Shown piece after piece: positions 39,498-51,266 of a stretch of 64,000 bases of DNA. Origin of the DNA: Platycnemis pennipes (lineage: Eukaryota > Arthropoda > Insecta > Odonata > Platycnemididae); NCBI GenBank assembly GCA_933228895.1, contig OW121855.1, positions 38,268,698 through 38,332,697 on the forward strand, given 5' to 3'. The first letter of the stretch is position 1, and each line of letters opens with the position of its first letter. A program made the position numbers and the translations under genes. The notes under the pieces were generated by a model. It made no database searches. It saw nothing but the letters and a program-made list of their open reading frames with translations, and was not told the origin of the DNA.

Positions 39498-39870
39498 TTG
39501 TGCCTACATTTAAGGAAAAATAGATATAGAAACCAAATTGAGTCAATTGGTTATGCTCTGCGAATATATGATTATAAGTATTGTGATTGTGTAACGGTTG
39601 GCCTTTATCTTTTAAACATTAATTGGGCTGGTATTCTTTGCTCTGAAGATGTTAATACTGCCACTGAGATATTATCTTTAATTCTCTATGAAGCAATTAA
39701 CATGTTTACTCCACATGTAAAAATTAAGAGCAGAAGTTACCCATAATGGTCTTCCCATGAATTAATACAGTGCATTCATAAAAAGAAGAACCTACACAAC
39801 ATTTATAAAGCCACAGTGCAGCAGGAATGAGACATTCTTGAAATAAGCTTGCTCAAGGATATATAGATAA
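39498..39870 (+). mobile_element. LINE ORF2 relic: endonuclease-to-RT linker region
   Basis: Translation from 39498 gives YDYKYCD, LLNINWAGIL, then SEDVNTATE (Asp at 39648), LSLILYEAI, FTPHVKIK, SYP-stop-W, SSHELIQCIHKKKNLH and IYKATV. This order (Asn/Asp-Trp, DVN-A---F---L---I, P---K, YP-W---EL---I--K---H--Y) is the conserved linker between the endonuclease and reverse-transcriptase domains of CR1/Jockey-like non-LTR retrotransposons. An in-frame TAA at 39744-39746 interrupts the YP-x-W motif and a second stop falls near 39828; beyond that only a few further residues are readable. Neither catalytic domain is present. It is a fragment of a dead LINE, possibly from the same family as the 44.6-kb relic, though about 5 kb separates them. 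Confidence 0.65.
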
Positions 39871-40019
39871 CTTATTTTTATGGCCATAATTTACTTTTAA
39901 CCGCATTTCTAAAACTTTGTATTAATTTATTTCTCATTATAAAGTAGAAAATTTTGCAAGAAAGCCACGGCAAAGTACCTACAAATTGGACTAAATCTGG
40001 CGTAAATTTCTTTTTTCCG

Positions 40020-40500
40020 TAGAATGTTCTACTCCCCCGGTCACGGTAATCAGTCTTCCTTTAACTATCTCCCAATGAGCTCAACGCTATTCTACCTCGT
40101 CGTGAACTCATCCCTCGCTTCACCTCGCAGATACGAGACGTGCTTTGCGCCAAGGGGATTACCGCCCTTGGAAAACACGGATTCGTGTGAACGTGAGAAT
40201 CGAACCTTTTTCCTACGGGAAATCCAAGAAACGACGGTCGTGGAGAAGTAGCCGGGTGCAACGGACGAATACCTTTCAGGAGACCTTTGTGCTCTTACCA
40301 TTCGACAGGGTTGGTGCGGCGCACATTGGTTTCACAAGCACGGCTCGGGACGATCCACTCCTCACCGTGCAAATGCAGCAGAGAACGAAAAAGGCAGGGG
40401 CGCAAGTTTGCTCTCTCTCGTTATATCCCTGGCTGAACCAAGCTTTATGCATTACCACCGACGCAAATGTTCCAGGGTGCGACACGAGTATATGACTATA
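40020..40500. other. Moderately GC-rich segment, no gene recognised
   Basis: A 116-codon plus-strand frame (40145-40495) of normal complexity resembles no protein I know. Two other overlapping frames are also open. No exon-boundary or promoter evidence. Confidence 0.3.
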
Positions 40501-40789
40501 TACGCGAAATACTAACATATGTACTACACATCAAATTACCGTGGTCATGAAGGCCTGCCTGAATTAATGGGTATCGAATACTCACATATCATGAGTTCAT
40601 ATACAGATGGGGCATATATTCATTCTTTGCGATCCTCAAGTAGTAAATCAAAAGGAAAAATATATACCTATATAATCCATGTACATGATTAAGTTGGTTA
40701 CGAAGACATCCCATACATCCTCCAATATACGTATATGCGTCAACTTGGATGCTAAAAATATCAAAAACTGATAAATTTTAATGTATGAG

Positions 40790-40980
40790 AGGTAACTAGG
40801 AGAAGAAAGAGTAGGTGAAGTAACTATGGATGATAATATGCTGAAGGCTGTTAGCAAAGGGTAAGAACAAGGAAGGAAAAGGAAATGGTTTATTGATAAG
40901 ATGAAGAGGGGTAGGAAATACGCCGATCTGAGAGAAATACCACAAGGAATCAGTCGAGATATGAATGACAAGCAAATAAT
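40790..40980 (+). mobile_element. LINE ORF2 C-terminal relic (second copy of 38-kb type)
   Basis: Near 40838-40965 the plus strand reads MLKAVSKG, a stop, then EQGRKRKWFIDKMKRGRKYADLRE. This is the basic Gly/Arg-Lys-Trp-x-x-Asp-x-x-Lys block followed by KYADL that closes many arthropod non-LTR retrotransposon ORFs. The 38.3-kb relic has the same blocks (EMLKV, then GKYADLKKE), so both come from related LINEs on the same strand. A 5'-truncated, dead copy. Confidence 0.5.
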
Positions 40981-41945
40981 AATGCACTATGTCCAATACA
41001 AGAATATCAAACACGTAATTAATACACCTAACGGAATAACACAACAACTTTGAACGTCCTAGGAAAAGCATAAAATAAAACTGCGCCAAAACATTGTTTC
41101 ATACGCATGTTAAGGAGTCTCCTAAGCATGCGAATTGTCATTCACACCTTAAATTGCAGCTAATTAGGTTTTCTTCATAACTGAATGAAATTAATTGCAC
41201 TTAATTTATACTTTAAATAGACATACTACTCCACGATTCACAACAAAGATGTATGACGGGGTTCGTAATTCCAACTAATGGATATTTTCTCGATATATAA
41301 TAATAATCTACCAACAGACACACTGCTCTCGTTTTGATGATCGGATCATAAGGTCAGAACCCAAGTTACGAGTCACTTAGGACTCACTCTTCATGAATAA
41401 CTTTTATACAAATTGAATGGTTTTATAAGTGCCATAATCAAAAGCTTTGATACGTTAAAAATATTTTTTTTATGAAGGCGTTAGATGATAGTATTCAGTA
41501 TATTAGCAGAAGTGTAACAAATAATCGTAATGTTAGCATCATTTATTCTGCCAAAGGATCTTTGGCTGAAATGAAGCAATTGGCAGCCCAGAAAATGCAG
41601 CATAGAGATTCGTCAAGAGAGCAAAAAATCCTTTATTAGCATCATTTTGTGCACAACTTCTTACAGTAATAATGGCATACTCTCAGTTGAGAACGGAAAT
41701 AAAATTTAACTGGACCTAAAATTGTTCATGGAGATGAAAAAGGAAAAAATTTTCAGTCGATAACTTTACAACCTAGCGTCATTTTTAACTCACGCTAGAA
41801 TGAATATGTGCATCGTATATTTCTGAGGAGGACAAAATAAAGTCATTATCTAGTATTAGAAGGTGCGGATAAGATTTATGAATCAGCCTTAGGAATAATG
41901 AACGCTAAGTAGCGAAACATGCGACAACGAGGAAGTGCAAACTCA
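40981..41945. other. AT-rich spacer with small inverted repeat
   Basis: No gene recognised. An imperfect palindrome with 14-bp arms (41104-41117 / 41119-41132, 12 of 14 matched) around a single central base lies near the left end. Confidence 0.45.
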
Positions 41946-41949
41946 TGAT

Positions 41950-43690
41950 TTGGAAGACTACTAATAGCGCAGTTTATCGGCGGCCTGCGACACCCCTCAG
42001 TACGCTTATGTGCCCGGCGGGAAGCGGTTATCGTAGCTCAACGCGCAATGCATTCGTAAGGGGCTTTTAACGGGAACAAATTATTTATCTAAGCAAACTC
42101 AACAGAGATAAGGGCAATGCCCATTTTTTCCCTCCCATTCGTGTGCGGAGGCCATTTCATAGTCCGCGCACATAAATTGGCCGACAGTGGCGCCTCTGCC
42201 GGGAGAGTTCAATCTTGTCGCCGTGGAAAAACGACTACGTCACGCTTCGGCCACACCGCCATGCGCGAGGTTCATTTGAAAACGTTAACTCCTCCGCGGC
42301 ATCGGAAAATGCGAACGTGCATAATTCAAGAAGTCGCATCCCACGGATTCTTTAACCTCGTCCGGAAGGAAAGCTCGTGAAATATAAAGGTTTAATCATC
42401 ACGCTGAATGAGCGATGGTGCGGGGGTCATTGCGAAGTCATCGCTGGGTGAAACTTTTCAGGTGGCTTTGCAGAAAAGGGGGGAGGGGAAAGGAGTTGGG
42501 AGGCGAGATTTCGCCAACTCCCCAATCGTGCATTTTTCAATAGTTTTGGTTTAAAAAAATAGCGGCAACCAATCAAAACATCAGACGCCGCCGACGTTTT
42601 TTTATCGCTAAGGGGTGAGGAGGCGGAGGGTAGGAAACTGGCCGCGAATTAATATTTTGTTTCGATACCCGCTGTGGAATAAAAGAACAGAGGCGGGCGA
42701 AATAAAACCGCCAGAGGCAAGATCTGAATCGAACGTGTGGCGTACAGATATGTCCCCGCCCATCTGCCCTTTGAACATAATATCCGTACACACACGAACG
42801 TAGATATGGCTATATATAGGTATATTGCCATTTTATATTCGAATCAGGCATTTCGTTCGCTCGAGGATGGAAATAAAATACCCTATAAATTCTCCCAGAT
42901 GCAAATTCGATTGGTTTCATTCCCCTCCCCGTTCACCTCGTTGGGTGAGAGACCCTTTTCTCTCATCTTACCCTCCCCCCTCCTCGTTTCCATGTCGAGG
43001 CTTAACTGCGGCATTAAGGGTTCGACACGCCGCGTTCCCAGAACACAATAAGGACACCCTGTGCGCGTGACCGATTCGGAGAGGAAAAAAAAGAATAAAC
43101 TTAAGGGTTGGTGTGGTGGGTTGAGAGGAAAAAGAAATGGAGGAAAAAAATACAACTTTCGACCTCTCGTCTCAAACCACTCACGCACATCAATCTGCCG
43201 AACGCGGAATTGAAGGCAGGGGAATAGCCCCGTGGGATTCTGAAAAGACAAGTGCAGTCCTCCAGCGGGTGCGCCATTTCGTTCCTTGGCAGGCCGGGGG
43301 GGATGGGCCGCTGGAAGATGGTGGAGAAGACAGATGAAAGCCGTTAAGGCGCAATGACCGTCCACGTCTCTGCCTCGAACCCCTTCTCTAGATCCTCGCC
43401 CTTCGAGCTGATTTCTCAAGCTTTCCAAAGGTTTCCTTCGCCACCGGAAGAGACATTATGAGAGAAGGGGATCGGGGGGCTCGTATCCCTTTAAATCATT
43501 GTCTCCCTTTCATTGGAGGGATCGGTTCGGGAGAAAATTTGCGATTGGATTTCAACCTATCACGAACCTGAGAACCTTTCATCTCCGGAGAGTGTAAACA
43601 GCACGCTCCAACTTCGAGGAAATGGACGACGGCTTTGGTAGGAGAAGAAGAACAGAGAAGAAAGAGAGAGAGACACATCCTAGTTTTTTT
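41950..43690. other. Long GC-rich block with asymmetric tracts
   Basis: GC-rich and CpG-containing from 41950 to 42480, then mixed, with pyrimidine tracts at 42920-42990 and purine tracts at 42475-42510, 43075-43150 and 43635-43675. Frames of up to 181 codons (42883-43428, minus) are low-complexity. No protein family was recognised. The 42117-42380 frame lies in the less biased part but also resembles nothing known. Confidence 0.4.
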
Positions 43691-44105
43691 AAGTGGATAA
43701 ATTATATTCTACTCAAACGCAGGTTTCTGCGGAGTTGTTCTATTTCCTTCCCAATAGATTCTTGCTAAAAGTACTTTTCTTGCCCTGTCATTTAGCTCAA
43801 AACTTAATTTCTCCACAGGAGCCACATCCTCAGCATTGTAAAAAAAAAGTTGAGTATATTATTCGATCTGTTTTGCATCATGGCGGTTTTGAAGCGTAAT
43901 TTTTAGCGTAAATCAACAGTTTCACCGGGATTCCATTTTTGCGTCTTCACGTCAGAATAAGAAATCATGGTTTACGCTGATTTTATGTATGCTGCTTTCT
44001 ATCGTAGTTCCGCTGTTATTGTTTATTTTCACAACATTCTCTTCTTCAAATATGATATTTGAGTAGAGTGATCCTGGGCAATTGATTAAATTCGTAGAGG
44101 CTAAA
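43691..44105. other. AT-rich spacer
   Basis: No gene, RNA or repeat family recognised; short frames only. Confidence 0.4.
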
Positions 44106-44124
44106 ATAATAGAACAAAAAGCTA

Positions 44125-44310
44125 GAGCTTTTCAGAAAATACAACGGCCTTAGGTGAAGAGGTTAACGATCCTCTCTGAAGAAGGAATGTATCACACGCA
44201 TTTACCCGAGAACTACGCAACCTCCTCCATTGTAGGTAGCCGACCTTCAGCTTGAAGACTGGTTTTCCCTTGCCCTTTAAGCACTCAGCTACCGGATCGC
44301 GCAAATTCCG
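44125..44310 (-). repeat. Possible tRNA-derived SINE remnant (minus strand)
   Basis: On the minus strand, tagctgagtgcttaaag (complement of 44275-44291) resembles the RNA polymerase III A box and D-arm of tRNAs. An anticodon-arm-like segment, accagtcttcaagctgaagg (about 44241-44260), follows at a plausible distance. A B box is not clear. It may be a degraded SINE head with its body extending toward 44125. Confidence 0.33.
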
Positions 44311-44635
44311 TTCCAGCTCAGATGTCCTTCATGCGACATTATCACTTCCCCTCCTTTCTAAGCAAATGCAAAGTGACAAGAGCAGCAGCTTTGGACGTAG
44401 ATAGGAGCACGGTACACCTATAGGGCAGCAAAACAGAAGAGTAACTATCTCAACCTATTGCTCAGGGACACTCGAAATTTACGATGTGAAATTATTCTTT
44501 CATCAGGACGTTGGATTACCGAGAAAAATATTAATATTTACAGACAATATACTGAATGACATTGAGAGTTCTACGACACAGTGGAAAATCTGCACCATTA
44601 CACACGAGGGAAAAAGAATATTATACCAAAAAAGC

Positions 44636-45256
44636 AGTGTATGGGATCCCTACGAAATCGGTCTAAGTAATGAACTTGAACGTGTGCGGCGAAGATCGGC
44701 AAGATTTGTAAAGGGACGATACGATAATTATGTTAGCGTAACCAGTCTATTAAATGAATTGAAATGGGAATCATTGTCAGATCGCAGGTTGAAATTTAGA
44801 CTTAATCTCTTAAACAAATTCCAAGGAAATATTTTCAGTGATGAAGTTAAAAATATTTTACGAACCCCAACTTACTATGGCAGACTGGACCATATTCATA
44901 AAATTAGAGAAATTGATTGCCGAACTGATAGATTCAAAATGTCCTTTTTCCCTCGATCAATTAGAGATACGAATAACGGTAAATACCTATCAGAGAGTAG
45001 CAATGAATGGCATTGGTAGCTGCATGTTGGTATGAGTACTTAAAGCTAACCCGACTAACAGAATGTTTTTGCATGTTTGCTTATCAACTTGTATCTTTTC
45101 TTTGAATAGTGTTGTTCTGACTACTATATTAATACTATTCCTTTTTAATGCATGATATGTAGTGCATGTTTGGTGAGAAATCACCAAACATGCACTGCCC
45201 TGCCACACACCCTCGTGGTGGCTTGCAGGGTATTGTGTAGATGTAGATGTAGATCA
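44636..45256 (+). mobile_element. 5'-truncated LINE: ORF2 C-terminus plus 3' UTR ending in GTAGAT repeats
   Basis: A recognisable non-LTR retrotransposon 3' end. From 44636 an intact frame to the stop at 45017-45019 encodes SVWDPY, LERVRRRSARFV, VTSLLNELKWESL-DRR, LNLLNKF and SFFPRSIRD. These are typical of the tail downstream of the reverse-transcriptase domain in CR1/Jockey-like LINEs. The 3' UTR (45020-45256) holds the conserved cacaccctcg / ggcttgcagggtattg block and ends in a short GTAGAT array (45236-45256). A partial minus-strand copy of the same 3' end lies at 58283-58370. The frame continues upstream to 44486, but those residues do not fit the family, so I place the truncation near 44636. 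The open frame suggests a fairly recent insertion. Confidence 0.8.
45161..45196. repeat. Perfect hairpin in LINE 3' UTR, 16-bp arms, GAAA loop
   Basis: Arms 45161-45176 and 45181-45196 are perfectly complementary around gaaa. The related LINE 3' end at 58283-58370 has only a 5-bp stem at the corresponding place (58336-58348), so most of the right arm here is specific to this copy. Confidence 0.92.
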
Positions 45257-45259
45257 TCT

Positions 45260-46240
45260 ATAGTATATCAATCAAAAATTTCTTCTAGTGCATCCTGCAT
45301 TCTACCCAATCGCATAATAGCTACGTATTTTACTTACATATGATACTTCTGCCCAACATTTCCCTTGGGTAGTGGCAAGAACTTGTCCCTAGACCTTCAT
45401 CGTAGGCATATTCTCTCGATTTTCCTCACCAGTTACAACCATATAACCATTATGGATGGAAGAGGGGACTTTTAGTCTCAATCTTGCCCCAATAAAGACG
45501 CTTATTCAATCTATCTATAACTGTGGTGTGATAAAGAATTTTTCCCGGGGATCTTCCATGTACACAACTCTACGCGGCACTAGAGTTATTCTCTAACGAA
45601 ACTCAATTATAATTATCGAGCAATATAAGATAAATGCAACCTTAGGGCATCTAAGATCTAAGGTAAATGCAACCAAGGCAAAAGTCACACCTTTGCACAT
45701 TTAAAAAAAAGTTGCATCTAAAGCCGCATTAAATTGTTCTCAGCAGAAGGACTTCCCAAACAAAAGTCATGCGGCTTTACCGTGCGTCCTCAAGAGCTCT
45801 CGACGCCCTCAAACCAACTCTCGTCTCCCACCAGCGCTCCGACTCCTCAGCAGTCGTGAACACATTGATTTATTTGATTAGGTAAGAGCCATGTCAAACT
45901 CAGCACGACAGCGCGCGATAATGATTTGAATTCGAGGACTGTAAGGCGCTGACGGGGCACGAGGGACGAAAATAAAGAGAAATCACGTGATGACCTGATA
46001 TTGGCACCAGGGCCCTCGAGAATGGATTGTGGACACAAGGTCAAGAAATAATGATAATAATTCTCCCAAGGAGGTAAGGGAGGAGGAGAATAAAACAAAG
46101 AAAACTTAAACCCCTAAATTGAAAGATTGTGGACAACAATTAAGATGCTTCATCTGTAATTTTAAGGGATAGTAAAAATTAACACGGACATTACTGTGAT
46201 CCATCAACAACTCTTCCGTTCTTTTCAGTTTTCCGTTGCT
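45260..46240. other. Intervening sequence, partly GC-rich at 45770-46090
   Basis: No gene recognised. A short direct repeat of aaatgcaacc occurs at about 45632 and 45665. The GC-moderate portion has an 83-codon minus frame with no known relatives. Confidence 0.4.
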
Positions 46241-46254
46241 CCTTAATCTAAAGT

Positions 46255-46581
46255 AAGGCTTTCCAAACTATGTTCCGTGGAACACTGATATTCCTGGATA
46301 GTTGGCTCCGCGAAAAATTGGAATTATTTTATATCTCCAACGGCTGCTAGAGATTCAAACATCGTAGGCGGATAAACGCTCTGAGATGTCTATAAACTTG
46401 AGTAATCACTGTACGAAAATTATAGTAATTACTTAACAATAAATAAACAATTGATGACTTTTCTCATTCTTTTAAATTTATTGATCAGTGTTATTATCTA
46501 CCTTGCAAAATAAACAGGTGTTCCGTTAAAGTTTCAAGATTTAAAAATTGCCCTATCGCAGAAAACGTTTGGGAAACCCTG
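46255..46581. mobile_element. Small non-autonomous hAT-like element
   Basis: The left end (46255-46268, aaggctttccaaac) and the inverted right end (46567-46581, reading cagggtttcccaaac) resemble the CAGGGGTTTCCCAAACT-type terminal repeats of hAT transposons. One base is lost from a CCC run and one or two are changed. The flanking 8-mers tctaaagt (46247-46254) and tccaaaat (46582-46589) agree at 6 of 8 positions, fitting the 8-bp target duplication of hAT elements with age. The subterminal gttccgtggaac palindrome (about 46271-46282) is also hAT-like. No transposase frame is present. At 327 bp it is the size of a hAT MITE. The call is moderate because both TIRs and target repeats are imperfect. 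Confidence 0.5.
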
Positions 46582-46589
46582 TCCAAAAT

Positions 46590-49480
46590 AACGAACACTC
46601 AAAGGGGAAGAGTGTTTCAGTTTGGGAATGTAATAAGTTTTATACTCTTATATACGTAAATTTCAGTTGAGTAACATATAAGATTGCTGAAATGCCTCAA
46701 TTGAAAGAGCAGTCAATGAAGTTGTCCAAAAAGTGGGTGAATATTAAATCAATGCTAAAGATTAAGCATTTCAATTCATTTGGTGCTGATGCAATCATTT
46801 ACCTCGAGCAGTCATACGATAGTTCTTACCTAAGTATGATTTCTCAAACCGTGACGAAAATTTCCGAGTCGGGCTTTCATTTAATTTTGCCAGGATTTTA
46901 AAATGTGCACTTCAATGTCAACGCTTTCTTGCAAAGTCCTCCATAAATTACTGGAATGATCATCTCACATGGTCTCTCTTTTCCATTTCCTTTTGGATTA
47001 TTCGGAAAAATATACGTATAGCTCGTTGGATTGGGGTCTATCGTTGCATGTGCAACAAACCTGAGTTCCATTTTAAAAATTGAAAGAATAATTATCACAG
47101 CATTCTCATTGAGAATAGGATAACTCATACTTGAAAAATACTGGCCCTTGGACAATAGCCTTCTAAATATACCTATTCGAGGATTTTTACTGATTCCCGT
47201 GATATATTCCTGTCTTTATTATCGCAACAAAACTAAATATCAATTCAGTAACTTCTTTGACAATCAGTATTTGCACCATTGAAACAGTTTTCCGCAGGAC
47301 ATAATATGAAAGTAAATATTACCATTAACTGAAAAGTACCTATATGTATCTCACCATGGAATTGGCATTAGGTTGTAAACGTTGATATACGATGTGCCAG
47401 TATATTGTCGATTCAAGAAATATCGAAAAATCTGCTTATTTGCTACGTTATATTAGATATTAGGTAATTCGGTTTATATTGTGACAGAGGTTTCGGAGTA
47501 GTTTATTCTATATTTTACGAAATCTAAGAGACTTGGCGTGCACAGTAAATATGGGTGAAGTACATTCATTCCCCAAGAGGATAGATTTAATTAAAATTTA
47601 GAATAAAAAGAATTAATCTGTTTTCGCCCAAACTGTATTTGATGAGACATGGAATTTTGTCTTATTCCATTCACATCTTACAGGTAGCACACAATTAACC
47701 AATTCACTTTTACCGAGTGCAGTATACAATATTTGCTATCGAGTTAGAACCTCAGGCAAGACAACCGACACACGTTATCACAGGGGCTTAGATTATCTCC
47801 TTTGCAAGGACTCCATGTTTAATCTTTGATTCAATTCACACTATTTGAAAAACATTTTTCATCGCAAATCCAAATCTAAACTTTTAACCTAATTTCTAAT
47901 TCTTAAAGTGATAACTTAGACCAACCATCACATTTGAAAACAACTATGCCTTTGAAAAGATAGAAGGGACAATAAATAAGCTCTTCTTATTGTGGACCTA
48001 GTAAGATACGGTTATAGGAAGAAACAGCAAGATTGTGGCTCGAATAAGATAAGTAATTGAAAATTTCCGAGCGGAAATTATATCTTAGGAAGGATAGCTG
48101 GAGTCTGCTTGCCACAATTTCCCTCCAATATCGATTAATGGCAAGTTTAACGCAGATAACGAATCAACCACACGTATTCCCATTGAATCAACTCCAATAA
48201 AGATTGAGTGTGCAAAACATTTACAACCAGAGGAAATCACTTTTTTGCAAGAGAGGTGCTTCAGTTTTCATCAAACTGGCAATACTTCAATCAGGAGAGA
48301 CAGTGGGATCATAAATCGAATAGAGAACTTATAATACGCAACCATCTCCGTAAGTCTCGATGATTAATTATACAAGCAAGTAAAAGGTTATAACTCAGCG
48401 TGCAATTTCACGAAGCAGCTAAAGTTCAACCGATTAGTAACTGATCCACTTAAATGAACATGCATGAAGTGTGACTAGAGACTAACCAATAAAGTTAACT
48501 GTGGACGAACATACAAATTTCTGTTCTCGAGTGTTAACTTAGTGAGTTTGTTTAATTTGGAAGGAGAGGATAACGATCATGATCGTTTGATGTGATCGAA
48601 TAATGGTACGAATTCAGCATCTATCAAGCTTGTAAACCTTTGATACCAACCACAAGCTTATTCGACAGGGATTCAACAGTGCAAATTATTTGTTTTTGTC
48701 TCATCCAAACATTGTATTTCACGTTATTCGTCACAATAGTAACTAACAATTTAAAATATTTTCCCTCAATCTATTACATTTAAGCATAACATGAACTGGT
48801 CCTAAATCACAAACAAATATCTCTACCTTCGTTAACATAAATAATTTTCGAATACGAGAAAAAAACGATCCTATGAGCTTCCGTTGGAAAAAAATAAGTT
48901 TTTACAGTCACAGTATACCCTTCAAGCCACCGCAGAGGAAAGTGAGAATGGAAGGCCCATCACGTGCATTTTTCATCAAATCATACACAAAATTCCTTTT
49001 TCTCTTTTCCTAGGCCTAATTCCCTCGTTATTGGAGCTGGTAAACATTTCGCCATTTAGTTAGCCGAGGTGGACAAATTAATACTTAAAATTTTACATTC
49101 CCATAAATTCATATTTGACTGCTATCTGCGACTGCGTCAACTCTTTCCAAGAGCCTCACGCAACGATTCCGCTCGTCTTCATACTCTAGCGTATGGCTTC
49201 AGAACTCAGATATTCACCATGCCCCCACATTACCCGCAACTGATAGAGATGCTATGCTAAAGAGACGTGAATTTACAAGTGACCAAGGCAATGGTTAGCC
49301 TATACGTCTTATCATTAGAGTTAGTCGAGAGATGTACCTTGGGTGAGGCTGGGAACGAAATGGTTTAGTTAAGCGCGATAGCAGAGAACTCGTAAAAACA
49401 TGTACCGAATTAGGCTGTAACTATAAAGAATGGTAAACCTGACTTCCTATTAGTATATTTTCAACGAGCATACATCTCAC
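46590..49480. other. AT-rich non-coding DNA
   Basis: No recognised gene, RNA or transposon. Short unrelated frames only. Confidence 0.45.
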
Positions 49481-49484
49481 CAGG

Positions 49485-49575
49485 AACCTAGGGAAATTGA
49501 TTGCCGAACCGACATATTTAAAATACTCCTTCCCTCGTACAATTAGAGATATGATTAGCTGTGAATATGTTCAAT
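49485..49575 (+). mobile_element. LINE ORF2 C-terminal scrap related to the 44.6-kb copy
   Basis: The stretch gaaattgattgccgaaccg (49494 on) through ccctcgtacaattagagata (about 49531-49550) is clearly similar to 44909-44970, which encodes REIDCRTDRF, then FFPRSIRD. Here small deletions break the frame. No conserved 3' UTR block follows, so both ends are lost. Confidence 0.7.
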
Positions 49576-51185
49576 AGTGATTATTTATATATTAATTACA
49601 CCAATAATGGTGTAATAATATCATGCATCTTTAATAATGCATTAGCATACTCCAAAGTGTAACAAGATTTGCTATTTTAACCCCTTACAATGTCATAAAA
49701 ATGACAAAAATGCAATTCTTTAACAAGTTCTTAACGATGGTTGTTTAAATTTCCTGTCTCTTGGGAGGCGAAATGTTCCATAATGAAGGATAATATATTA
49801 ACAGAAGTTCGTTCTTGACATATTTTTGCACTCAAACCTGCTTAAAAAAAAGACCTTAAAGCTGAAAAGGAACCACTTGGATGTGCCCATAAGATTCGTT
49901 CACTCCAGGGCGTCGCAACACAAAAACTACTCATCTCATGAGATGACATGAGGTTATCTCTGGGAAATATCCTAATGGACGAAGATAACAGAGAGAAAGA
50001 TGCCTCAGGTGAATGAATCGCAAGGGAGTGGGCGAGATAAAAGAGGTTATCTCAAAACGATGTAAAGTACCTAATGGCTGACAAGTTATAATGGAAACGG
50101 AAAATTTGTAATCTTCTTCTTATGGCATTTTCCCTTATGGCATTTTATGGGGTCAAGAATCCCTTTGATCCACTCGGGTGAAAATAACTCTATACCTTCC
50201 ACGGTGGACAGGCTAATGACATATCCAAAATGCAACCACAATTTTTAACCTCAACTAATGAAAACTAAAATTCATTCAATAATAACTCAGTAATAAAATA
50301 ATTATGAAGGAGACAGTCGGTAGACGTGTCGCCATAAAAATAAACGTCTGTGGAAATCAATGGTGTCATGAATATTTTGGCCGACGAGGTCCCTCCTGAT
50401 CACCTGGTAATCTGTAAATCATGTACTCGAATGCCGTCTCGTAGTAGCAGAATAAGTTTTTAATGTTGACCTAATGCAAAGTACATCTACCGCCTAATCT
50501 GACACATTCATAAGCCCAATTCTAAGACAAACACAACACTCATGTCCAATCGGAACTTTAACCCGCTAACCTCGGGTTAAAGTTCCGCTAGGCATGTGTA
50601 CTGTGAACCCGACAATGGCAGCAGGCATGAATTCTATCCCCTTCAAATTGGATCCTAAGCTCTTACTCGTCACACAATGAATTTATGTAGTTTTATCAAA
50701 GAAACAAAGAAAACAAATTTGAAAGTGATATACAACACCTGAATTCGATTTTGCAATATTAAATTCAACAAAAAAATAAGTCTACTTATCTGTTTACAAA
50801 ATATATGACAACGGGCGTCTCTCATCGAGCCAATTTGTTAGCTTCGCGTAAAGCATTTGCTATATGCAAATCATTTGTGCAAGGTTGAAAGTATCATTAC
50901 AATTACTCCATAATAAATAACATTTGTATATACTGACAGATTTCGGTTACAAATATCCAGACCACAAACACATTAGGGAATATTTTTTTCAAACATCATT
51001 CATCCAGGGTGTAGTCTGAAATTTGGTTTGACAGATGAGTGTAGAACTCACCCCGTACTAAGGTATTGGCGCATAACTTTCAAACATTCAGAGTAGGGGG
51101 AGGAAGGGTGGAAGGCGCTTCTTTCCCTGAAAACCTGCGTTTTCCAATGGCAATCCGAAAACCGTATGGTGACAATTTTAGGTGT
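49576..51185. other. AT-rich DNA with small hairpins
   Basis: No gene recognised. Contains a perfect 9-bp-arm hairpin (49595-49603 / 49608-49616, loop ataa) and the 15-bp-arm hairpin at 50551-50587. The part from about 51010 to 51190 may be the body of the SINE-like repeat whose head is at 51194-51266. Confidence 0.45.
50551..50587. repeat. Perfect inverted repeat, 15-bp arms, 7-nt loop
   Basis: Arms 50551-50565 and 50573-50587 are fully complementary around ctaacct. GC content is moderate in an AT-rich setting. There is no U tract or gene upstream to suggest a terminator, and the setting is eukaryotic. Confidence 0.92.
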
Positions 51186-51193
51186 CCAGATAT

Positions 51194-51266
51194 GTTTCAC
51201 CTGGATTTGTACCCGGTACCCTCCGTTGTGTAGCTCAGCGCTCATACCCACTGGGACATCATGTTC
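51194..51266 (-). repeat. tRNA-derived SINE head (minus strand)
   Basis: Read on the minus strand, tgtcccagtgggtatgagcgc matches the RNA polymerase III A box/D-arm (A box = complement of 51248-51258, differing from TGGCNNAGTGG at one fixed position). gggtacaaatcc (B box = complement of 51203-51213) matches the T-loop at 9 of 11 positions. The A-to-B spacing is that of a tRNA. Acceptor-stem pairing is poor, so a functional tRNA gene is unlikely; a tRNA-derived SINE or tRNA pseudogene is more likely. The body may run to about 51010. Confidence 0.5.

Noticed and set aside
42883..43428. 181-codon minus-strand frame
   Set aside because: Low-complexity Pro/Leu/Arg/Phe composition in an asymmetric GC island; no family resemblance.
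39498..45256. Reading the 39.5-kb and 44.6-kb LINE pieces as one full-length element
   Set aside because: About 5 kb lies between them with no reverse-transcriptase core, and other LINE tails and a GC island intervene. Separate fragments are the simpler view.
50551..50587. Hairpin as a bacterial-type transcription terminator
   Set aside because: The setting is eukaryotic, no gene precedes it and no T tract follows.
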